From Sarocladium kiliense (lineage: Eukaryota > Ascomycota > Sordariomycetes > Hypocreales > Sarocladiaceae): a stretch of DNA of 64,000 bases. The notes under the pieces are model-generated. The model worked only from the letters and a program-made list of their open reading frames with translations. It ran no database searches and was not told the DNA's origin. This document shows positions 34,401 through 46,935 of the stretch, one piece after another. Location of the stretch: NCBI GenBank assembly GCA_030734395.1, contig JAUZTG010000016.1, positions 1,116,001 to 1,180,000 of the forward strand. Reading direction: 5' to 3'. Within the stretch, counting starts at the first letter, position 1; each line of letters opens with the position of its first letter. A program made the translations under genes and the position numbers.

Positions 34401-37400
34401 CTGCTAGAGCCTGTCCGTCGGTAGCAGCGTCTGCTTTCCGGAGGCGCAAGTGACTATCGTATTGAGCACCTCTGAAAGCAAGACTCTTGGCGCCTTCACT
34501 TTCATGCTCAACTCGCGCGAGCACTGTGGAAAGACTTGCCTGCTCGGGCAACCCATAATAAGCATCAGGGTCATCAATATTTTCGAAAATGGTTAGCAGA
34601 GTCTCATCCGAGTTGGTGGATTTGGCTGTCGAGATACGGCGTGAAGAGCGTCCCGTTTCGCTGTTGACGAGTTCAGCAAATAGTAAGGCAGTCTTGTACA
34701 GTCCACACCTTGCCGCCGCCGCCGCTGCGAGGGCATAGTCGACGTCAAGCCACTGTAGTCGTTCCACGATGGAAGATTCATCGGGGAATGGCTGAGCGCG
34801 AAGGTAGAGTAAAGTATCGAGTAAGAGCTTGACGTTTTCCTGAGCAGCGGGCTGTGTTGAGGGTAGCCACTCCTTCAAAGCCTCTGACATAGAGAGTTTG
34901 AGATGCTGTCGACGGTCAACCTCAAAGAGAAGGACCAGGTGGACGATAAAGGGGAAGCATTTCTGGGCAAACCCTTTGACTTGAGCTATGACGGGTGCAA
35001 TTGCTTTGAGCATGGTCAACTCAGCAGGCACAGAATGCACCATATGAGCAGTGACTGTCGTGACCCAGGATGACGATGTAATTGGCTCGCGCCAAACAGA
35101 CACGTCTTGTCGGGGGATGGAAGCGCCTTTCGAATCAGAAGGGACTGGGTGAAACACACCCCATTGTGATGCAGTGAATAACGGAACACTCAGAGCCCTC
35201 TCAAAAGCGTCGATGAGTGCTGTGTCATCTTGCATCAGTGCCTGGGAAAGAGCAGTACGAAGAGCGGCTTCAGCCAGGCCAGCTGTCTTCGAGTCTGGAT
35301 TCGCCGATAAGTCCTGGAGCAGTCCCAAAACACCAAGCTCAGAGCTCTTAGCCCCTGAAGCATGGCTTTGATATTGCGCCAGGTTCGACTCTTTCAGAAC
35401 ACCTGAAGGAATTTCGCCATTTGCAGCGAACGCTCTGCCAATTGCACGACCTGCCCAGGCTAGGAAATTTCCACTCAGGGGCTGCGCACTACAGCTCTTC
35501 CAGAGAGCAGTGGAGTATGTTTGAGCATCATCATCATTCTGGATGACATCTTGAAGAGTCTGTGCTGGGATGGTGAAATCGGTGCAAAGTAGTTTCAGAG
35601 CTAGGTGGCGCGATGGATCATTGAGTAAGCGGGCATGAGAGCTCTCATCGGTCAAGATGCTGAGTAGCAGCATAGCCTCGGGAGTGTCCTTCTCGGCGTT
35701 ACCTGATGCTCTGATTTGAGATGCTGATCGAGTGATAGCCTGGAAAGCGTTACATTGGTCGTCACTTTCGAATGCTTCAGACTTATACCGGCTGAGATAT
35801 TTGCTGAGCCAGCTGTGAAAGTCTTGTGCTTTGTTCATCGTAGCCTTGAATTGGCTTTCTTGGGTAGTGCTTGCTTGACTCGATTCGAGAAACACGCGAA
35901 GGGATGCTAGTGTTGACAGAGCATAGCCGGCAAGGAAGGACGGCGTATTGGCGAGGTACTCAGCTCCCTCGGACAGTAGATATTGGCTGATCCCTAGAGC
36001 GTCGTCTGCACATTCGGTATCAACAATGAAGCCTCGGATTGAATTAAGAAGCATCTCCAACGGGTAAGATTGGAGGGCGACGGGCCCAGCGAGGCTGATC
36101 AAGATCCGGATCTTACGCAAAACCGAACAAGCATGTAGGGAGCCCAGTGCCGGGTGCACTGTGTTGATGAGTTGCCTTGCGATTGCAACAACGGTTGTCG
36201 GGGTCCAGAGATCCTCGAACTGGAACTCTGTCCACTGGCATAGTCTGAAGAGCTCATGGATCACATATTTCGGGCGAAACATAGGTTGCTGGTTTGGCGG
36301 AAGAATGACTGTTGAGTGGGCGATGCCTTTGATCTTCGCCATGATCTCCGCGGCATATGTGAGGTCAGGATGCCTCGAGAAGACCCTTTCAATCGGTTCT
36401 TCTTGATCAATCGAATCCAGAAGAACTGCCACTATGTCAATGAAATTGACTTGCACGGCGGTGACGAAGCTCGAGTTGCCAATCTTTTCCTTGATGTCAT
36501 CTTCCCCAGCGCCTTTTTGTGAGCTGTTAGCTGCAACAAAAGCCAAGCTGTAAGCCAAAGAGGTTGCGAAGTTCTGCAGAAGCAAATCTTTCTCAGCAGT
36601 TCCAAGTAAGCGAATGACTCCTTCCTCTTCCAGACTTTGGCCCCTCATAACTATCAGACCAACTGATTCGGCTTGAGCCGTCTGTAGGAGGTCACGAAGA
36701 TCTTCGAAGCCAAATATGGAAAAGGGAATATCGGAGAGTGACGCCTCGTCGAGCCAGGTGTAGAGGAGCTGTCGAGCGAACAAAGAGAAAAGCTCCTTTG
36801 GAGAATCAAGGTGAAGGGTATGGGCTATGTTGTCGAGGCAGCGCGTGGCATAGGGAACTGAGTGAGGGATCTTTCCTGGAATCTCGAAAATGTGGTAGGT
36901 ACAGCGCCTCAACAATGTTGGCCAACTGCAGGCGAGCTTATGCAGCACTAGCATCCGGAGAGCGATGCCTGATATAATCTCTGAATCAGTAGGCAAGCTG
37001 TCCAAGACTTCCACGAATATCTCATCGTGGAGCATCAAGATGCTGAAATCAAAAATACTAGACACCCTTTCGGCAACGAAGTACTTGACAGCTACCGACC
37101 CGTCTGTCAGAATCCGCAGCAATGTTGTTCGACAAGAGTCAAGGCCAAGTCTTCTTCCATAGTCTGCATCGACTTTTAGAATGGTGAGTAGTAATTGGGC
37201 CATAGACATCTGAGCCCATGGTGAGAAAATGTTTGATGGCAAACACGTCTTGACGAAGTGATTGTACAAATCACCAACCATGTCGCCTAATTGATCTGCA
37301 TCGTCCATCCAAACTTGATGCAGTCCCTCCAGGGCATCAATACAGAGGGTCAATGCGACCTCAGAACACTGATAGACAGGCTGACTAACGATCGAACCAA

Positions 37401-40400
37401 GCCTCTCGATCAGGTTCAGTATGCTCACGGGGTTGAGCGTCAAATCACTGCGGCAGATATCTACCAAAAGCTGTTGGCAGCGCAACAATTCTTCGTCGGA
37501 CAGGTCCAAGAGTTGGTCAACATATGCATCGGGCAGCAACCCGGTCTGACTGGTGTCTTTTCGAAGAACAAAGAGGAGGCCGAGACGCATGCGGGTATCC
37601 GTGTAGAATGATAGGGGACTGGTTCGAAGAGCAAGATTACGCCGTGGCGATGACACTTCGGTGGTCTTGATGCTATGCCTGCTCCCTTGGGACTCAAATT
37701 CATCGTCAAGATCCATGATCTCGCGACTGCCATTGGACTGTGTCTGCCTCTCCTCGTTCTCTTGTAAAGCTTCATGAATTTGGCTGAGAGTGCCAAGGAA
37801 GCCAGACTGTTCCTGGCAGACCGACTCCAACTGCGATGTACACATTCTTGGTAGTATCGGTCTGACAATTCGTAAAACCAGGCTCGAGAAGCTTCCTGGC
37901 TCCACTGAGCCCAAAGCAGCACTGAGGGCAGCCTTCAATAAATCCGCCAGACTCGCTTCGACAGATGCTGAAGGAGATGATGGCACGTCGCCAATCTGAG
38001 GAAGAAGCAATGCCAACACAAGGCAGGCAGATAATAAGCTGGAGAATCGATCCAGAGACACCAAAGTGCCTCCGTCGCTCGCCTTAATGGTCCAGGAGCG
38101 TGCCAACTCAGCCAATTCCTCTACCTTTGGCAACAATAGCTCGCAAATAAGCTTCTTAGAGGCATTCATTGTAATCGTGTCCGAGACTGGGATCGAATCG
38201 CGCCTCTCTGCCAAGCTTGGTACGTGGCCACCATGGTCGCCTTTTCCTTCTCGTTGGAGAAGCAGCAGGTATTCTGTAAAGGCAGACACCTCGGACTGTT
38301 GCTTCTTGGTTTCACCCAGAAGACCGCCAATGGTGCGATCATGTCCAGCAAGTTGGATAGCAGCATTACCACAGCAGCTGCGGAGGAGATTGACGACATG
38401 AAGAGGCTGGACATGGGCAGACTGGAAAGCCGCAAAGGAGTGTTCGACTACTGCCAGTTAGTGTGAATCTGCAAAACTACAAATTCTCTCCTACCTGGGT
38501 TCCATCTCAGGAAAAGCCATCTGATAACATGACTACACGTGCTTCGACTCGCATTAGGCACTTTTGTGTTGCGAATATGAAAGATTGCCGCCATTAATGC
38601 GATTGCAGAATCGCTCAAAGTCGCAGGGCCATTGACATCAGCCGATGTGACCATGGTGCTCAGGTCTTCGCTGATCTCCTGGTAGAGCAGAACATCCGCC
38701 TCGAGCATCTTTGTCAAAAGAAAACAGGCTGCTCGGCTCGTAGCTGGATGGCTCGCTCCCCGTGCAGCAACATGCCAAACTTGCTTCCAAAGATCAAGCC
38801 TTGAATGAGAAGCCTCAACGTGTGACACGAAACTGTAAAGTCAGACAGTGAATCATGGGACCGATATAAAGCCACTCACCTGCCACAGGCTACCAGAGCC
38901 CACGATGCGGTTACAGAGTCTTTGTCTCCTGCAAGTTGAACCACTCGATCTAAGTGTTCAGTGACCTCCTCATGCAAGCGCCCTTGTGCCATCATGAAAG
39001 GAAGCAGCTGGATAGCGGTACGCCTTGTATTCAGGTCGTGTGACATCAACTTCGATCTGAGGCGACTGGGCGGCGGGTCTAGTCGTCTTCTCTTCCGTGG
39101 CTGGTCTTCGAGCCGTATGTCCTCATCCGGTTCTGCAGGTTGAGACTTGGCTAGTAATGACTCGATATGAGCTAGGTTTTGCAGGACAACCCAGGGCCCC
39201 TCCGCTGCTTCGTTATGTGGCCTCAAACCAAAGTTGCCTAGCGATAAGGAGTCTCTTGGGAGCTCTGAAGGAGGTCCGAAGGAGATATCGCCGAGCTGAA
39301 GTCGGAACGGCTCACTCCGCTTCGCATACTCAAGCCAGAGCATGCCACAAAGCTCCTCCACTTGTCTCCGAAGTCCAGCATCAGAATGGATTATAACGTT
39401 TTCCAGGTAGTCATGGACAAGCAGTAACGTTCTCGAGATCTCATTGCGGAGAGACCGGATCAGCTCATCTTGAGAAACCTTGTCAGCTCGCCACCAAAAG
39501 CTCATCTGGGGGACAATAGTTTGAGTCATTTCTAGCGAGTAGGTGAGATCATCAGTCTGTGTGAAGGAGAAAGTCTCATTGAAGATGGCGAAGCTCAATG
39601 TCTGGATTGAACCCATGCTCAATTGCTGCATTCGAAGGACCTTCAGTGCCATTTCAGATAAGTCGTGTGAGCGGCGGTCCAAAGGGGCATTAACACCGGT
39701 GACAAGATAATGTAAACTCTGAAGAGCATCCCTTAATGGCCCGCCATCGATCTGACCTAGTCTCCTGTGTACTTGGACTGACGATGAGGAACGAATCGTC
39801 GACCGTGTTCCCGGAGCAGGAGATCCTCTAGAGTATGGCTCATCTGGTGGCTGATCTGGCAATACCGTCGCTACTAGGGTGAGGAGAAAGTCGACGCATG
39901 TCCTCCAAGTCGCGCCACCTTTCCGGGCGAGCAACTCGACATGCGCGGGTTGCGCCAGTGCTTCGGTCAGAGCTTTGATATAATCTTGAACCAGTGGAGG
40001 CACATACTCTCCGTCTGGGCCAGGCAGGATTTGGGTGATATGGTCGATAAGGGCTAGAAGGGTCTTCCGTCCAAGTTTCGTGGCTCCTCGGGTGACTGCT
40101 GTGCGTAATGCAGTGGCGCATTTGGTCAATCTGGTTGCAACGGATCTGGATGTAGTCTCCTTCTTTCTTTTGTCATAAAACCCCGGCTTCTCATGAATGA
40201 CAAAATGGAAGAGTCCTTCGAAGATTTTGTGGTAGGTCTTGTCGTCGAGCTCGTCGCTATTGCATATTAGCTTCGGGAAGACTGGAATGCGACAGTTGAA
40301 TACCGTACATATTGGCTGACCTGCTGCGCAGGTTGAGGACGTGAATCAATTCTGCCCTTGCAATTAATATCAGATCAAGCGTGATATGGCAGCGTACGCA

Positions 40401-40548
40401 CCATCAACTGCCTTTTCACGATCTTTGACTGCCCCCAACTTCAGATCCCCTACCGTGACACTTCTTGTCAGCAACGTACCCCATTTGTGGAGGTTTGGAT
40501 TCAATGTGCCGTACCAGCCAGGGTGATGACAGATTTATGAGACGCCAT
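31414..40548 (-). CDS. TEL1: ATM/Tel1 protein kinase
   Basis: Tel1 is the PI3K-like Ser/Thr kinase that responds to double-strand breaks and keeps telomeres long. I derive eight exons: 40548-40515, 40449-40402, 40351-40321, 40256-38880, 38832-38495, 38450-33980, 33927-31487, 31433-31414. All phases agree, and the product is 2919 aa. Exons 2 and 3 encode a TAN-like motif (LKLGAVKDREKAVDEL) near the N-terminus. Exons 4 to 6 are helical repeat (HEAT/FAT-type) sequence. The kinase lies in exon 7: YKQLVKGGHDDLRQD (about 2583-2597), catalytic loop GLGDRHGHN (about 2735-2743), HIDLGVAFE (about 2755-2763) and FRLTRDIVDGMGITKTEGVF. The FATC tail NLAVLYSGWAAYA is completed only by the 20-nt last exon. 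Start ATG 40548 is chosen because splicing from it produces the TAN-like motif. Divergent from NUP192. Confidence 0.93.
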
Positions 40549-41192
40549 GCTAGCAAAACCACCAGAAGTCTTGAACCTCAGAGTGGTCAGACATCTGGTT
40601 GAAGGTGACTCGATACTAGCACGTATGCCTAGCTACGTGGCGACGCCCAGAGCTGATTGAGCTTCACTGGGACCTGCATAACAGACAATGATAAGTCGTG
40701 AAATAATGAGCTCCGGAAGCCGCCGATTGAGAACGCAGGAAGGGCAGCTTTACAGAGTCCCGTTGAACCAGAAATGAGCACTCTCGTCAAAGTAATAAAA
40801 TCGGCCTTGCCATGGGCGCTTCTAGGCTGCTGTCGCGACCCTGATATTGAAGATGCGCGTATGATTGGACGGAGCTCCCTTGTAAATACTGGCAGAATCA
40901 CTCACCGCCCAAAAGACAAGCCGTTGCAGGGTAGCGCAACTGGCAGACGAAAGCTGCACTAGCTAAGCTCTTCAATCGCCAACCGCGTTTGCGACCCAGC
41001 CTGCACCGCGACAGCTCCCAAGCAAACACCAAAAGCCCAATCGTACGAGCCGCCAATTCAACCAAGCCTTCATCAAAGCACCCAGATTACAGGAAACGCC
41101 CTGGCCTTCGCGAGGGTGCCCTACCTTCTTGCGACCGGCTCAGTCGCGCGCTCCAGCCTGCAACCAACATGCGATAGCCTCTCTCAGCCATC
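40549..41192. promoter_or_regulatory. Divergent promoter region of TEL1 and NUP192
   Basis: These 644 bp lie between opposite start codons, so both promoters and leaders are here. I recognise no binding site with confidence. Confidence 0.45.
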
Positions 41193-44100
41193 ATGGCAGA
41201 CCCTTCGACCTTGGACGCGCTGCAGGCGTTCCACCAAGAGATCCTCAGCCTACACGAAGGTCGCACCGAGGGAGTGGAGGTCTTCGACAACGAATATCTG
41301 GTGCACACATTTGAGCAGGAGCTGGGACGGGTATGGAAGCTGCCACCAAGATCAGATGAAAGTCGGAGGATTGTCTTAACAGGTTGGTCCGAATTCGGCC
41401 AGTGTGCGAACGAAGCTGACAAAACACAGGCAAGCTTTCCGTCAATGGAGAAGAATTTTCCATCAATGAAGAGTTTCAAGAGCTTGCCTTAAGGCTGTCC
41501 GAAGAGCTCTCCCTCGACGAAACTGAAGCTGCACGATGCCTCCTCGAATCTCTCCCCGACATGGCAGTACTTGGACGCTCTTTGCTGGAGTGTGGGCTCA
41601 TCAGATTTCATCAACAGCGCAAATACGTGCTCGACATCCTGCGACTCTTGTTAGATGTGGAACAACTGGAGGTGGACGATCAACTCGAAGAGCCCGCATT
41701 CTCGGACGCGGTCAAAGCCTACATCAGCGAACGCTTGTTCAGCCATAGCGATAGACTCGCCCAACGCTGCTTGGAGTCTATGGGCCACATTAAGTCATGG
41801 CTCGCGAGGATTGCGGACAAGATTGCGGCTGCACAGGCACTCGGCCAGAGCATTTCAGCTTCAGCAGAGCTCGAGACAGTAGAATACTCCCGCCTAAGCC
41901 TCTTACAGCAGCATGAGACTCTCGGAGTCATCCTTTGTCGCGCTGTCGAGCAAAGGCAGGCGGAGGTTCAGGATTTCAGAATGTTGTTGGATTCATTAAA
42001 GAGAGCAGACAAGTACGATGCGTTACTGGGTGAGTTGGATTACCTTCCAAGGTAGTTGTTCATTTGGCTGATCAGGACAGTTCATTTCATGCCTGCTCTT
42101 GGCGCCTTCATATCGTTGTTCGGTTCAACTGAAGGTGGCCACGACCTGACCACCGTCCGCAAACTCGATCAGGAGCTTTTCCCACGTGATGCAGCAAGCT
42201 GGCCTGTCACGCAGCTGCAAGCTGCAGTGCAATCGTGGTGGCTCGCCGAATACAGCGGCTTCTATCTGGACGATCCGCCGGAAGCTGCGATACCGCCCAA
42301 CACTGATCTTGATGAAGGTATGTAGGCCCAGTTATCCTTCGACGTAGAGGCTTCCGCTGACATGGAACAGAGGACCGGCAGCGATCCAAAACATTTCTCG
42401 AAGCCTTGAAAGATGGCGCTTTCGATTTTCTGCTTGCGGTTGCTGGAGATGTCAAGTCCCCTGATTGGCATGACCCTGTGAGGGCAGGCATGCGCAAATG
42501 GCTTCAGCGCAAGTCACCAGCACTACCAAGAGAGTCGGTTCAGTTTTCCGATTTCTTCCAAAAGGCCTTGATGGTCCAGTTCGAGGTTTTTGTTGACGCG
42601 TTCATTTCCAACCTTCCCGATGTTTTGCGCAAGCTCCGTGTTGAGGAGGACGAGCAAAGGCAGCTCAGCCAGACGCACGAGCAAGACCTAGATCTTGAAA
42701 GATTCCTCCTCATCATCGCATATGCCTACGAAGAAAGACCAGAAGCCGCCATGGCCTTTTGGTCGGACTCGGATAGCAACTTGGCAGGCTTCTTGCACTG
42801 GGCAAGTCGTCGAGCGTCGACCCCTCTCGTAACAGCGTTCTGTGAAATGCTCCAAGCCATCTCAGAAAACGACGAATGTGCTACAGCAGCCCATGACTTC
42901 CTTCTTGATGAAGCTTCACATTCATCAGGCAAGCTGAGGAAATCTCAATCCCTGACGTGGGCTCAAATATTCCGAGAGCTGGACTTCTTCTCCGACAAGA
43001 TCAGGCAGAAACCTGCTCAGCAGCAGACTGTCCGGTTCCGCACAGGCAAGCCATCGAACGAACAGGTCGAAACAGAGCCCGAATCTGCAATGATGCTCGA
43101 GTGCTACCTGCGGCTGATCGCGAAATTGTCAAGCGAGAGCGAGACGGCTCGCCAATTCCTCCTACAGCACCCGACGTATAACCTGGTCGCGACGCTATTC
43201 GAGCTTGCCAGCAGCCCGATTCCTGCACGACTTCGCGGGTGTACGTTCATGTCTGTTAAAGCACTCATGACACGAAAGAACCTCCACGAGGCCCATGCTA
43301 TGTGGGTTTGCTTGGACACTTGGCTGACTGGCGGCTACGTTTCCACCGGTGTGGCCCCATCACGAACCCAGCAACAGCAATCACCATCTGCATCCATGGA
43401 CCGCATACTTGACGAGATCAGCGTTGGTTACGAAGATCCGGTGTCCTTCGTCGAGCTTCTCCTCACCCTCATTTCGCCAGCAATCGATAGCAGCCCCCTC
43501 AATGACGGCCTGCCGTTTCCAGAGAACTTGGGTTCTGCATATCGTATGCCTGGCATTGAGGTCTATGTCGATTATGTGGTCGGACTTGTCTTTGCATCGA
43601 GAGCGAATGAGCTTCAGGATGTAAATCAAGCTCGAGGACTGAGGCTAAGCTGTCTCGAGTTCATCCTGACCAGCTTGTCGACTTTCAACGAGGACCTCAT
43701 CGTTATCGCGAACGAGACGAATATGCCTATCGACTCTATAATCTCCGCTACCGATTTGGCTACATATGTCAGGATCCACCCTTTCGCCAGGGTCATGGAA
43801 TGGTTGTTTAACGACAAAGTGATGAAGGCATTGTTCAATATGATCAGCCAGGATCCCGCTGAAGTAGGAAATGCCTCTCCGAACTCACCGCTTATCTTGG
43901 GCATTCTGCGCGCTGTCGAGGTCGTCTCAAGAGTGCTCGACCTACAGGCTACATACCTCGACCTGGTTCGACCCGTTATTAAACTGCAATCGAATCAAAG
44001 GCGCAATCCTGTTTCGAATGCTGCATATGCATCGTTTGAGGACGGATTGGTCTCCCGCATGGCTCTGGTGGTCGATCTTGGCAATTACTGTGGCCTTGGG

Positions 44101-46449
44101 CACCCTGAGCTCACACTGGCATGTCTTAAGCTCTTGGAAAAGATCTCGTCCTCAACAAAGATCACCACAAGCTGGTCAGGACAAGGTGGCCGCCATCACC
44201 GCAATAAAGCCATTGTCGCGATGGAAGCGAACGGCGAGTACGAGTCCATTGCTCGGGCGTTCATCTCAGACCTTGCTGCTCCTCTGGACGTGGGAAGAGA
44301 AGCAAGCTCACCAAACTACGTCACCAAGATCTATATCCTCGACTTCCTCAACAGCTGTCTCCAAGAGACCCCGAACAAGCCAACGATTGCACACCTGCTG
44401 CTTGGATTCAAATGCGGGATCGATAACCTTTCCGTGGAAGCAAATAGCGCCTTCGACTCACAGAACTCTCTCTTCCACACCTTACTACGACTGCTCCTGG
44501 AAACACCTTCGAATGACCCCTCTGGCATGCGACAGTGGCTCGTCGCCCTGAAGAACAGAGTGATGCGGATATTGCATGTGCTTTGGAGTTCTCCCCTCTC
44601 GGCACATATTGTGATAGAGGAACTACGAGAGAATCAGTTTCTCTTTCTCCTGCTCATTCGCGAAAATGTGATTCAACCAGACCTTCCCTGGGAGGGTAAC
44701 AACGTTGCTGCCATCGAGTTCCCGATCACTGAGGGGGCTGTCACTCTTTTAGATTTCTTATCTTTGAGAAGTATGACGTTGGAATACATTGCGACCGAGC
44801 TGTGCCTCATATCCCAAGGTCGACTTCCAGGAGTCAAGCGTCGGATCTACGAAGCATTGAACGGACAGATCATTGGCGATAGCAACGAACCCATCCAGAC
44901 ACCAACGATCTTCGATCTCTACGACTTCCTCATCCCCGCCGGCGTCTGGGACATTGCATTGCCACCTTTGCAATATTACAAGGATATTGATTTATCTGCC
45001 TGCTTAGAACAAGATGCCGAGTCTAATACCGTCTACAATATTGATCGCGTCAGGGAGATGCTGATTTTGAAGAGGGGTGAAAATCAGCAGCCCGGGGCTA
45101 TCATCTCGGTGCAAGATCTTGCAGCTATCGAGCGTGAAGAGGCCATGGTTGCGGAATATCTCATCTCCCAAAACCGCCAGAAGCAACTGGAAACCCAGTG
45201 CCTGAAGGTTCTCCGAACATGGGCAAAGCTTCTTCTGATCATGATCGAGTCAAATGACTTGAAAGGCACCACTCAGACCTCATTCTTCCTCCAGGTCATC
45301 CAAGCTATCCTGCCAAGCTTGGAAGCCTTTGCTGCTGATCGGCCAGATGAAGCGATGGAGGTCGCTAAGATCGCGAAGGTGTTGCTGTACAAATTCGACA
45401 TCGCAGACTCAACTCAGAATGACAAGGCGGGTCAAGCGATTGGCAACTTGATCGGTGACAAACTCTATCAGATCTTCCAAATTTGCCTGCAGGCGATTGG
45501 CAAGTGGGCTGGTACTCCCAGCCTGCGATCTGTATACTACGAGATATGCTACAGATATCTGATTTCCATGATGGATGACGGCCCATTGGGCTCGGGCCGT
45601 GCGAAGACCATGAAGACTATTCATGTCTATGGGGAGAGGTTGATCAACGTCATTTGTGACGATGCTTACGGTGGTGAGCCTGCGTGTCAGACCAGTGCAC
45701 TGATCCTGCTGAACGCCTTGATCAAAATGGGTCAGCTGGAGGGCGACAACCACGTTGTTGAGTCGCTGAACAAGCTCAACTTTATTGGTATCCTGGTGGA
45801 CTCGCTTCGAGATATCATGCATGAGTGGCACAACGTTCAACGCACAGGTAAACCTTCCTATTTAATTCGTACCTTGCTGCACAGCTGACACTTATATTTT
45901 AGGCCATGCTGAGCAGCGCACCTACGAGGACACCCGCCTGGCCCTGCTCCTCACCCTCGCCCAGACGCGTACCGGCGCCAAGTACATTCTTCATGCGAAT
46001 CTGTTCCGCGCAATCGAGACGTCGGGTCTCTTCGCCGCAGACCCAGAGCTGCAACTTTCTGATTCAAACCCTCGGTCCCTTGCGCAACACTACGATCTGC
46101 TTGCCAAGGTTACGAGGATCATCGGTGCGGCACTCATCAGCCGCGGCAGTCATAACGTAGTACAGGGCCGCAAGTTCTTGCAAGACCACAGGATGCTTGT
46201 TTCGCATACGCTGAAAAGGAGCGCTGGTATCGGTGCAGATGAGGGAGTGGAAGAAGGCATTGAGGAGGTGGCGGATGGATTGATGGTTATCATCGCTGCG
46301 ACAGGGTTTTTGGAGGTAAAAAAAAAAACACCCTAACATGCGAAACTGTCTTTGTGGCAAGCAACTTACTGACATCTGAATAGTTTGAGAACGAAGTCGC
46401 GCCTCAGTCGAAGCAGCAACAGCATGCAGGCCTGGGCCTGTTTCACTGA
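41193..46449 (+). CDS. NUP192: Inner-ring nucleoporin Nup192/Nup205
   Basis: Nup192 is a large alpha-helical solenoid of the nuclear pore inner ring; it binds Nic96 and helps anchor the central transport channel. Six exons, 41193-41382, 41430-42029, 42081-42317, 42371-45847, 45903-46315 and 46384-46449, give 1660 aa with consistent phases and introns of 47 to 68 nt. Family-typical stretches include LLDVEQLEVDDQLEEPAF, LQQHETLGVILCRAVEQRQA, VHFMPALGAFISLFGS and SWWLAEYSGFYLDD, and the C-terminal region LALLLTLAQTRTGAKYIL. There is no signal peptide or membrane segment, as expected. For intron 2 the acceptor at 42080 rather than 42074 keeps the frame and gives DALLVHFMPALG. The last intron starts GTAAAAAAAAAA, a weak-looking donor, but the exon after it ends cleanly (GLGLFH). 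The length matches the family. Confidence 0.93.
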
Positions 46450-46935
46450 GATTGGGTATAGAGAAGGATGGAATGAAAGACCCCAGGGCCTGGTTCGCTG
46501 AATACACCGCGGCAGTTAGTCAATGTTTGAACAAAAGCGGTCGACTTAGTAGGATATAGTTTGGGGGCCAAATGTCACAGTCACAAACTATTGAATAGAG
46601 AATGCCGAATGCATGAGCATCATGCATTAATTCTCTCGTTGACCACCTTTGTCACTGTGCGCTCAGAGCTGTGTTCCACGTTAGCTGACGTCTACTGCCA
46701 CCACATTGAGCAGGGAAAGAGAGCATTCAAGTAGGAACTCCATTCCGTGGGTGATAGGGAAGAACAATAGTGGCAAGATAATATGTACGCCGTATGTTTG
46801 AGCTTCCCCTTCTCACGGCATCACGCCAAAGCGAACTCCTGTTCATGCAATGCTGCCCCCCCTTTGCGCCGATTCGCTGCCTGTACCAAGTTCATGAATG
46901 CCAGAATATCAAACCGCCTCGCAGTTTCCACATCT
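46450..46935. other. Convergent intergenic region
   Basis: This stretch holds the 3' flanks of NUP192 and of the RING gene. I see no other feature. Confidence 0.45.

Noticed and set aside
42030..42075. Alternative NUP192 intron 2 acceptor (CAG at 42074)
   Set aside because: It shifts the frame and loses VHFMPALGAF; the acceptor at 42080 keeps it.
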